From: Acanthaster planci
Taxonomy: Eukaryota > Echinodermata > Asteroidea > Valvatida > Acanthasteridae
DNA: 64,000 nt
Direction of reading: 5' to 3'
NCBI RefSeq assembly: GCF_001949145.1
Contig: NW_019091382.1
Span: 1,036,500-1,100,499, forward strand
This document shows, in pieces, positions 11,631 to 23,600 of the stretch. Every line of letters starts with the position of its first letter. Position 1 is the first letter of the stretch. Under the pieces are notes generated by a model, which was given only the letters and a program-made list of their open reading frames with translations, did no database searches and was not told where the DNA came from. Made by a program: the position numbers and the translations under genes.

Positions 11631-14600
11631 TCATTCCCATTCCGTTGTTCCTGGCGGCTTGGCCGTCAGGTCGTACATGACCCTGGATATGCCAGGCACT
11701 GTCAGAATACTCTCCACTAGTCTGCCAACAGCCTACAAAGATGAAGCCAGAAAGAACGACCAACGCCAGAGGTAAGTGACTACTCTTAACGATATCGTCA
11801 GATACTAACATACCAGTGTTGTAGTCGAACTCATGGCGCGCTCCTGTAAGTCCATTACGAGCCAGTCTCCTGCCATGTCGCAAGCTGTTCAAATGAACTG
11901 TGACAAAAGCATTCCTTTGCCATTGTTCGCCCCCTTACTCATATGCAGCAAGGTATGAGACGGAGAGAACCCCCCGTGCTTTGTGTTGGTNTTACTTCTG
12001 ACTGGTCTTGTGACTGGACTCGTGGTGGACGACAGCAATGACACTGTGAAATACCTCAACTTTATCCTTAAAGAGCACCTCTAAGGAAAACGTAGATTGC
12101 ATCATTCTCAGAAAACGAGGCGAACCCTCGCCCTGCCTCGTAGTGGATAAACCTGTGTACATGCCAAACAATGGCTACATGCATTATTTGACATGCGCAG
12201 GGTTTATCCACAATGAAAATAGGGCCAGGGTTCTCCTCGTTCTCTCTGTTTTCTCTGAATGATGCAATGTACATTCAGAATTCTTATCTGGACATGAACA
12301 GGAAAAAAAAGGCGTTTTAGCTTGTTAGAGTTAAGTTCTGAAGACAAATGACACTGCGTTCGATTTGGATGCTTTCATATTTATTTGAACAGATAAAAGT
12401 AATTATTCGAAATTACCTCTTCGGGAAGGTGTTTGCCCGGCTGGGCCGGTATTCCCGTCATGAAGTCGTTGGTGATGAACGTGCGTATGACCACGCTGCG
12501 TTGGCAAGAGGGCTGGTGCATTGTGGGATCCCGGTCGAAGTGGAGCGGCACTAGAACGACAGGCATCTGGCTGATCTTGTTATAATAACCTGGAAGACCG
12601 GTGTGATCAGAAGGGATTGAAAATCAATCACAAAGTTGATCACTTACAGAAATACTCCAAGCCAGAGCCGCTGATTTCATATGATTTGGTCGCTGGTCCC
12701 AGGAAGTGACCCATACCAATTACAAACTTGAGATTTTAGTACCGTCTGGTCTCTCTTTCACCAACAAAAAAAAATTAGAAGGAAAAAATTAAAAAGCCGC
12801 AACATTGTGAACCAGCATTTGGCTTATTTTTCTCGTAACATAATTTGCCGCTCGTTCAACTAAGTTCCCCAGGGATCTCAATTTTTGCTATTTGGACAAA
12901 AACACATTTAACACTGTCCCTGAAATTTGCTTCAATCGTTTCCCTTAAAATTATTTTTTTTTCCACTGACAGGTTGGGCTTGGCAGTGCAAATTATTGTT
13001 CTAGTTTTTTAATTACCGTGTCAATTTCACGTTATAAGCAGCTGTTGTGGAGAGTGACAAGAAGGCAATATCAACCAGACAATTTTCTAAATAAAAATTC
13101 CGTACAGGTGTTGTCTACATTCGACTTCAAAACTTTAATAATCTGACTGTAGTTATTATGCCTCATTAAGCATGGAACAAAGCAGATGGTGGAGCACAAT
13201 TAATCTCCAGAACGTTTCAAAACCAGCTTTTAAATCTACTTTACATTTCGACACTTGTTTTGACGTCTGCTGGTACATGCACGTTCGAAGGGAAGACAAA
13301 AATTGGACTGAATCTTTGACTGCAGAATCGTGCAATCACTCCCACTGAAATCCTATGAAATCCTATGAAATCCTATGATTCCTATGAAACACGCTGTTTC
13401 AAGAAAGTGACTAATTTCATTCGGTTGAATGAAAAATATTTCACAAATGAAAAAAACAAACCAGGATTGACATTCGGAACATGTCCTTGCAAAACAGAGG
13501 GGGGGGGATCACTTTAAACCAACAAATTGCAGGTATGAATGAGCACAAGATTTACCGCTTCGCATGAGCTCCGACTGTGCAAGGTGGTCGGCCTGTCTGA
13601 GCGTGCCCAGAACACCCGGCGTGAGGAAGGTAGGGGTGATATCGGTAATGGTCTCCTTCACAGGATCGCCGAATATGTAAACGACCCTTGGAACAATTTG
13701 GGGAAAGAAAATTCATGTGAACTGCACAACTACGACAGAATTGAAACCTTTGCACGGTGTGTATGCAGGAGAGCAAAAAGTGACTGCATGATAATCGCTC
13801 CTTTGGAAACTTGCGGTTAACAAGTATAACATCTGGTTCTTTTCAATGTACCACCTGATCCCCACAGAAGGGTTTTTTTAAATGGTTATCAGGTCAACTG
13901 CAAGGTGCCTTCCACTGTCCTGGTAAAATACTACTTATTCCGTAAAAATACGTAACTCCTGAAAAATATTCTGGCATCTGACAGACTTCCCAGGTAGCTT
14001 TAAACTCTCAGAGGTGAACTGAAATCACTCAGATATTAATCAAAACCGACAAATAAATCAACTAATACAACCGAGTCCAAAATGGTAACAAAAAAAATAA
14101 CGCTATTACATCAGAAAAGTGAAGTGAATAATCTTAACGACCTAAGCTGTTTTTTAAATTAATGTTGCTTTTAATAATCTTGTGTAGAACTGTACACTTG
14201 ACCAAACTGTCCTCAGGCAAAAAAAAAAAAGTTTATCATGTCACATGACTGAGTTCTCACCTGTTGATATTGTGACACAGTTTAGGGATCATCTTGGCAA
14301 GCACTAACAGCTTCTCCCAGTCCGGATCAGAATGGCAGCTGATCCCTGCAACATAGCTGTACGTCCGGCCATCGCCCTGTGTAAGTAACAACACACACAA
14401 AGATTGAACATGTGAATGTGTGAAGATACCGAAGCAATGGAAGAGACAATCTGATATTTCTAGGATATGTTGTTTTATTCACGTCTATTTTTCATAGGTT
14501 TGGCTGAAGAAATCACAAACGGAAAAACACTGTTACACGTCAGCAAATAAACCGGAAATTTCAATTTTTCAGCGTTCTTCAAGAGAGAGAGTTTTCTGTG

Positions 14601-17600
14601 ACGTATATAGGATCTAAGACTATCTCATAAACCAAAGCTAACAAATAAGCAGCAAACCCACATCTGGGAACGTTCGTTATCCTATCGATTTCTGAACTGG
14701 AACAGCAGATGGGGGCAAACGTTTTCAAAACAGCCAACTTTTTCAAACTGGATTCCTTAAAAGTGGATGACTTCTTAAGGAGATGCACGGCCACAGATGC
14801 GCCACACTTGCTACTGTGGCCATACATACCTGGACGCCGACCGACTTGATGGGTAGCAAGGTGGCAAAGTACTGATCGGCTGAAGTGACTGAGGTCAGCA
14901 GCGTTTGCTCTTCTTCTGTCATGGATGATGTGACGCGACCCATCAACGCGTGGGGCTAGGTGTAAACCGTACAGCATGAAACAAAAACTCAAGTATGTAC
15001 TTTCTGAAAATGTTCCGAACTTCAAAGCTGCGCAACTATCTATTTTCGGACTTCAGGTGCGTTGCAAAAAGTTTATCCTGCAAGCTGCGTGCACATGTTA
15101 ATTACGCTAGTTCCCCTGAACAAAAAGATACTGTTAATGTCAGACACTTGATTATAACGGGGCAGTTAAAAGGAACAGGTAACGAGAAAAAAGTTTCACA
15201 GAAAGAAATGTGAGATTTGTAAATTACAATATTCATCTTTCTGTCTCTGACAGTGGAAATTAACCACTTGCTGCCGGTTGTGTAATTTGAAGTTGCATGA
15301 CATAAAACTGGGAGATTTTCAAGATTTTCCGTTTTCAAAATTCTTCAAAAAATCATAACTTCATTTACTGGACGTTTACACCCACACGAATGACTGTCTG
15401 GTGGCTACTCTAATCTGACAGACAACATCTATTGACGCCTGAGTATTTCAGCCAGGCCTGCCACCTTGTAAAAGAGCCCAGATTGTGCGGTGTTACTTAA
15501 GTTTCTTTTGTTCCAGAAATTGGCACAGTGCACGGCTGGCGTCTTTTCAACAGGGGCCAGATTAGCATGCAGCGGTATTGTATTGCTCATCACTGGAGCG
15601 TTGGAGCGCTTTTGTCCCCGGTGGTAATCCACTCGCGTTGAATGCCACAAACAGTGGTATCATCTTTCAAAATAATGACGGATTTCCTCCGCTATCGACA
15701 ACTGAAAAAAAGTTAGCAATTTCCAGCAGCTCGGTCTTTTGTTCCGAGTATGGTCTTTTGTTATAAGACCCAGCTCTTTTGTCTGGTTTCGGGCTCCCCG
15801 GTTTCATATATAAAGCCTATGTGCCCGAAACCAGGCTCCCCGGCAGCATATGGTTATTAAAGCAGTACGCAGCAAAGTTGTTCAATGTGGAGTCAACTTT
15901 CAGGGATCCGTCTCACCCGAAATTAAAACATCTCCGAGAAAATCCCACAAGATATTTTTAATCTGTGCAGGCAAGAGAACAAAACATTTCAAAATTTGGC
16001 CAACCTTTTTGACTGCGGTGTTGTAGTTTACCAGAATCTGCAGGATGGAATTTGTCTCTAAGAAGTCCTTGCCCATAAAAGCTTCCTCGGCGCAGATGAC
16101 TCGGATTGCCAATCCTGGTCCTGCACGTGCATAAAAAAAACACAACCAACATTTTTTAAGAAAGAAACTTGCCGTATCTTATCAGCATGCACCTTAAACC
16201 CAAAATATGTGGCAGAGCAGTGAAATACTTAAATACTTGATTTCATGAAAAGCTGCTTAAAAGAGTAACCTTATAATTACATTTAACATCTTGGACAGGG
16301 GCAATCGCAGCTTTTCTGATGGCTGTTCCTTTGCAAAATCAGAACAGTCATTCAACAGCTCTTAAATTAGCTCAGCCGTCCATTTTGGAAAAGTTTTTAT
16401 CCTTCATCGGAACAGGCAAAACATCTAAAAGTTCTCTCACAGCCAAACAAGTTTTTCATACCTGCCCCCCAAAAACTTTATGTTTGTTGTAAAAACCTTG
16501 TCGCATGAGCATCGATGAGCTGGTTGAAGATTAACGAGGTGCGTAACGTTTGTACGTAACTGCTTTGTTTCAAGTAGTATATGTATACCTGGGAAGGGAT
16601 GGCGCTGGACGATCTCTAGAGGGAGCCCCAGCTCCCTGCCCAGCGCGCGCACCTCGTCCTTGTGGAAGTCTTTGAGCGGTTCCACCACTCGGCCGTCCCG
16701 CCGAAGTTGGCGCACGAGCTCCGTGTCGTTGTGGTGGGTCTTGATCGCGTCGGCTTTGTTGCTCGCGAGGTGAGAGGCACTTTCGATAAGATCCGGTCGC
16801 AGTGTTCCTGGGAAACGACCAATCAAATCTTACGGTTTTGAGAAAATGCAGATTTGCTGAACTTCCAAAACATGTGAATTCCTTTGATAACTTGTTCACA
16901 TCGAAGAAAGACAGATTTGTCCTTGAATACCCACTGAGGTATTTTGTCACATTGACCTGGGTCATTTCACTTTCCTCGACGACAGCAACCAGATTGGCAA
17001 TTAATGTTGAACAAAAGTGTCTCAGCACGTTTCAGAAAGTTACATCTGAGACCTAAGCCTTGAGAAGGACCTGCAGGCACCCTGGCTCAAGCACTTGGAG
17101 GTGAAAATGTTAAAGCCTAATATTTGTTTAGTTCTGGTCAACCACGACTGATTGTTTTGACGGACATTTTGACAAATGAAAGTCGATTGCGGTTCAGTTT
17201 GCTGCCAAAATGAAACAGGACCAGAACCGCATATCAGAAAGCGCTAGGCGTGTGGCACAATGGCCTGCCCAAATATGGAAATACTCCTGAAAGCTTAATG
17301 TACTGATTGCCCTCATTGGAGGAGTGAGTGACCCCGTTACCATGCCAACGACCATCCTTGAACGATGACCAGAACTGCCTAATTACTGTGACTGCTTAAT
17401 ACAGGGATGAGACTTGAGCAATTGTGAAATTTCAGTGTTTAACCTCAACATGAGCCAATCTCAAATCACTCCCAGGGGGCACAACGGTTTAAAACCCCAT
17501 TTTTCTGGATGATACACTCGTTGCCTCACCCTGAGCTAGAATCGTGTCCTCTGGTTTCAGGTTTAACTCCACGCAGACTTCTTCGGCGACCCTCATGAAT

Positions 17601-20600
17601 GTGTCGCCGATGATCTTGCGCTTGTCTTCAGGTTGCACAGTGGTGTTCAACATCTTGGTCTGTCTCTTCGGTGACTTGGGGTCGTTCCTCTTGGACTGCA
17701 CAGTCGTTGTCCCACAATAGAAAGACTGCGAAGCATTCACGACTATAGGACAAAAATGCAAACGAAGCGGTGTAAATACTCAAATTGAGAACCCGTGAGT
17801 AGTTAAATTCAACTCAATCAAACAGACATTTATTTTGAACTCTCCACAAAACCAGTACAAAGTGGAACATTATGAAGTCCAACACAAAGAAATTTAAGCA
17901 AACAATGCCGGTAAGTATCACAAAACAATACATTGAAGCTGATTAATTGAGGTTAATAGGGAAATTAAAGAGGGTAACACAAACAGAAGCGTTAAACACA
18001 AGCCAGGGCTTGCAGGTGGAACAGCTGTGACAAACACCAAGCCATCACCCAAAAAAAGGCAGACACACAAATGACAAACAAAAATCAGTGACGCACCATC
18101 TGTACATTTCTTTGGTCCACTTCTTAAAACATCTTTTAAAATCTCTTTAATGGAATTTCAGTTTTGCATCACAGGGATGTTAACTCTGGTGTGAGAATTT
18201 CATCGCATGGAAATGTTTGGATTGGTATCCACTGCTCATTTTACTCCAACCAGCAAGCCCACCCCGGCAAGCTCGGCGGTCGAGTGGTAGGATGAGTAAG
18301 CAGGAGGTCTTGGGTTCGAGTCCCACCTATGTATGCTTGTGGTTTTTCTCCCCAGATCTTGTGCATCACTGAGTAAACAAGTTTTTATAAATGTTAAAAA
18401 ATGCACACACTACTAGTTTATTTAAAACCTGCTCCAGTGACAATGAAAAATCACCAAAACACATCCAAGAAAATACAAACACATAAATACATAGCCAGAT
18501 TTTATATTCAAGAATAACCGCCGACCGGAAATGAAGCACTGGATCTTAAACCACTCCATACCTAACTAACCATTTTGAGTGATATGACTAACACGATTAA
18601 AAAGATCTGGCGTATTGGGCAACATGCATACCTTTTAGGTGAAGGCCAATCCTTTCCAATGACTCCTGTACACACTGGCTCTCCTGTTTACGCATGAACC
18701 CGTTATCGATGTGTACAGCTAGCACCTGATCCTCATTGAGTGCCTAGACATAAACACAATGAGTCTGGTCAAATCATCAGTACTGACAGCGTTGTAGTGA
18801 AGTGTTTTAATGAGTGTGAGTACGAGTGCTTCCTCACGAGTATGAGTTCTTCACAAGCATGAGTACCTCACGAGTGCTTGAGTAGTATGAATGAGTACAT
18901 ACCCATGGGTTTGAGTACTTACCCATGAGTGTGACTACATAGAATTTTTTCATGCGAGTATGAGTACATTTTCATGAGTAGGAGTACTAGTGCTTAAAAA
19001 TGTATTCAAGTACAACACTGAAACTTCTTCATGAAAATATAATTTTTTTAAAACTCAACGTTGCCTGTCAGAATTCATCAATTCAGTAATTTTTAAAATT
19101 GTTTTTATGATTATTTCTGCATCATAGAGACATTCATTCACCTTTGACAGTAATGCAGCACAGACTGTAGAATCCACGCCCCCACTAACCAAGACCTAGA
19201 ATTCCAAAGGTATAAACAAGAACAGTTGAGGCTATATGGAATCCAACGAACCAAAACATCGGGCCAAAAGGGATTACAGAGTTAAGACTGGATCCTTCAT
19301 ACAGGGAGCAGGGTTTCATAACTTTTGAAGCAAGATATGGGACGGAGAGAACCCCCCCCGCCTTTGTGTTGGTCATTGCTTGATCGGAATCTCAGGAATT
19401 CTTCACAGACTTCTAGGGGGGATGTGTTAGGTAACAATAGTCTAGAGTGTGTATAGGGATTGGACAGGTAAGGGGGGTACCCCTCCGTCCCATATCTTGC
19501 CTGGTATACTTCATAACTTTTGAATGAATGCAAAACGTTTGCACTGCAATTGGGCGTTTTGCAGACTAAAAATCCTACACGGGTTACGAAACACTGGGAA
19601 TTTTCAGACCTTTTCCACACTTCTGAACTGGCTGTGAACCAATTCTGCCCCACGGTTCTCGTTTGATCGGGAGAATAATGTCACACAGGTGTAACTGAAG
19701 TTGCAAAAGCCTGAAAACAGACGGGAGATTCTGGTTGCGGTCGCGAACACTCGCTCAAGGTCAACCCCAGGTCAACCCAAATTTGCTGTCAACAATTTAG
19801 CTCGACAAACTGAACTTTACCAGAACTTTACTGGAGCCAACTTTCTCTTGAATCTCTTTGATGCAGGCCTCCTGTCGGTTGCTTATGGTGTACGTCCCTG
19901 TCAGGCTGGCCACGCGATACAGGAAGTTATGCAACATGTCCTTGCCGTGCTCGGTCAGGTCCACTTCTGGGTGAAACTGCACGCCGTAGAGTCTTTTGTC
20001 CTCGTTTGCAATAGCTGTGTAAATGTAAGCGAAGGAAGAAACAGAACCCAATCGTCCTTGGATCACTCCTCCACAAACTGAACAGGAAATGCAAATTATG
20101 TTCGAGTGTGATTTGCATTTTTAACATCTTGGAAAAATCTCAGTTTTTTTTCTTGAAAGCACCGTCATCTATAGAGGATATAGCACAGCGGCCATCTTCC
20201 TGGTCTTGTTCCACAGCGCTACGCAAGAGTAGACCTTTTGTGCATATCCCCCATAACAAGAGCACTGACCAGGAAGATGGCTACTTGCATAACTTCTGAA
20301 GATGAATCTGAGTATGTTGCATTGGCACCGTGATGGCACAAGCATTCTTAAACCCGAAGTCTGCATGCCTTTTGGTATATTACAAAACCTTATTTGTTGA
20401 AATGGTGTTCACTGCGCACAGACCAGCTGGGCAAATGGCAAGCATGGTGTCGCCGCGGTAACAGCTTCAAAAGTTTTTCCATCAATTGGTTCAGGAGAAC
20501 AGTTGACGTGCTTTCCTGCTTTCCCAAACCCATTATAATAAGTGAAAGATAGGCACCTGGCCGGTCTTCAACGAACAGCCGAATAAACAGCCAGTCGAAG

Positions 20601-23600
20601 TCGGAAGGCCAAAACAAGTCAAACACATCATCCGCCCCGAGCGGAAGTGCACCCCCAATCGGCGAAAAGAAAGACAGGTGGTTACAAGCGGGTTCTTGCA
20701 CACACTCTGCGTGTACGCAAAGACCATACATGCCAGAATAAATTAGTTCCGCGTACTCTGCGTGCTCCGCGTCAAACCCGCATATACTTGCGCGCCTCCA
20801 GATGCGCCTATGCGGTGACTACCAAAAAAAAAAAAAACACCCTCTTTTGTTCTGCTCGGAGCGGATAACTTTTCAGGGACAATTTCTACTTAGGTTATGG
20901 AATGTACCTCTCGGGAGTACTTGTAAGCAATCTGCTTATATGGAGATTGACAAGCACATGGCTTGTACTGTGTGAGGTGGTGCAGTATTGGATGAGCAAG
21001 TGCCGTGTGAATTCAGCACTCTTTAAATGCGGACTTATTGGAAATATTGTTCGTGGATTTAGCACAACACTAGAATAGTGCTTACAACCACAGTGCTTAA
21101 TCACAGCGTACCTGCAATGATCTTTCCCGACGAAGCTGCCACCATGAAACCATCCGCCACTTTGTTCAAACTATCTCCGTGAGTCAGTAGTACTGTCTGT
21201 TCTTTTGCCAGACCCCTGACCAACGGAAAATCAAAGATACGTCACTGTTCAATCACAGGCACACACAGGCTATTTATATGGGTATTTATATTATTATATT
21301 TATATATGGGTGTTTCACGATAGTGTACCTCTAAGAGTTTGCAACACTTTGGCCAACCACAGTGCGTAAAATTTGTCGACCCAATGCGTGTTTGAAAAGG
21401 GTTGACAAATTTCGAGCGTTGTGATTGACCAACGCATTGCAAACTCTTGGAGGCGCACTATTATGAATTGCCCGTATTCCAGAAATTCGGGGTCCATTTT
21501 TTTTTCGTGTCCCTGTTACTTCTGATATATGACTTTGTAAGTTCAGGACACATTTTCTAATTTCCAAGAGTGATGAATTAATGCAAATTACCTGCCAAAC
21601 AAGTTGTAATAGTCGAAATCAATTCTGGTGACATTTCCATGTCAAATAACAAAGGTCAGATGTAACAGGGACACAAAAATGTCACCCTTTTGGACCCCTG
21701 ATTTCTGGAATTACCCATAATGGGCTATTGATTTATAATAGGGTCATTCTATAAATTCATCACTCTCAGAAATTAGGGCATATGTTCCGAATAGCAAAAT
21801 CATATGTCAGATGTGACAGGGACACGAAAAAACCTGGTCCCCTAATCTATAGAATGACCCAATAATACTAATATACATTTACATGTACGTTCTTTATACG
21901 CTGTATATACATTTTGGCCATTGATTACAGACTAGCCACTTCCTGCCGGGGATTCCGGTACCGGACACGTATGCTTTATATGCGTGGCCGGGGTCTCCGA
22001 ACCCGGACAAAGGGAACTGGGCCTTGTAACAAAAGACCGTACTCTGAACAAAAGACCAGGCTGCTGGGCATTACCAACATTTTTTCACTCTCAAAATTCG
22101 AGATAATCCTGCCTTGTTTTGAAACAGTATACCACTGTTTGGGGCATTTAGAGTGAGCGGATTACCACCGGGGACAAAAGCGCCCCACCATCGCAGCGAT
22201 GAGCCACACAGTACCGCTACACGCTAATCTGGCCTCTATTGAAAAGAGGTCAGCAGTGCACTGTGCCAGGTTCATGAACAAAAGAAAGTTAGCACCGCAA
22301 AATCTGGGTTCTTTTTACAAGGCTGCAGGCCTGGCTGAAATACTCGGGTGTCAATAGATTTTGTCTGTCAGGCTAGAGTAGAACCAGACAGTCCTTCGTG
22401 TGGGTGTAAGTGTCCAGTAAATGAAGACAGGAATTTTTAAAGAATTTTGAAAACAGAAAAAAAATGATAATTATCCCGCCCCAGCATCATCAACATTGAT
22501 AACTGCAACCGGCGCCAAATGGTCAACTGAGTTACAAACTCATTCTCTGAACACGAACCTTTTCAAATTTGGAATAGAGCTGAATTCGTGTCCTCCCTAC
22601 TGGATTTTGTGTACCCCATAAAAACTTGCTACCTTGAAGCTACGTTGAGATTTTGGGAAAATGAGATGCGACTCTGATCTGCCAAAAACAGAAATGTGCA
22701 AGTTGTGCATGAAGTTTTACTCCCTCGGAAGAAAGCACTGCTGTATGTTGCCTGCTTGTCTGTCATACCTGAATAATGTAACATCCGTGTTGGCAGTGAT
22801 GGTAAACTGCCCGTCTTCTCGGACAGACTTCTTCTGCACGCTACCGCCAAACTCTTTGTTCATCATCTGTAAATATTTTAAAACGGTGTTGATATATGCT
22901 CCGGCATTGTACATTGTATGTGTCCCATTGACCCAGATTTTCAATTTTTGTTGTGATATTGTAAAGGTTTTCGATGGTTTTTTTATTTCTATGCAAATGC
23001 ACATTTGCATATGTGTTTAAGCAACAGTTTAAAGTCATCTGAGGAAGAAACTTCAGTACTAAAATTTGCCACAATTTTCGACATTTTGCTGCCGTAAACT
23101 TTATTCACTTCGGTGGTTCACTGTTTCAGTCCACGACTGCAGGCACGTGAGCAAAGTTCTCTCGCAAACAATTTAATGAGCCAATTTTGGGATTCCAATT
23201 TGCAAGGAAAGCCGCCCCAAATAAACAGTGCCCTCCCGTAATGACATCACAGCAACATCGTCCTCATTTGGCAGGAAAGGCACAGAAGATTTTGAATATT
23301 TTAAAGTAAACCGCACTTTTCAATGAAAGAAAACCAAACACAAGCCAGATTGCGTTCTCACATTAAAAGCAAAGAGAAAGTTGAACAAACGAGTTCCCTA
23401 AACCTGTGAAATCCACAGCGTGAATTCTTTAACAAATGCTCCACATCTTACCTGCATGCCGTAGCATATACCAAGTACTGGAAGACCGCAGTGGAAGATG
23501 GCTGAATCATAGATGGGTGCATCGGCGGCATAGACGCTGTTAGGTCCGCCGGAGATTATGATACCTCTGTAAGCAGGAATAAATGCACTCGAGTCCTCAC

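Noticed and set aside
18255-18340. A functional tRNA gene
   Set aside because: A and B boxes are present but no acceptor stem or anticodon arm can be paired.
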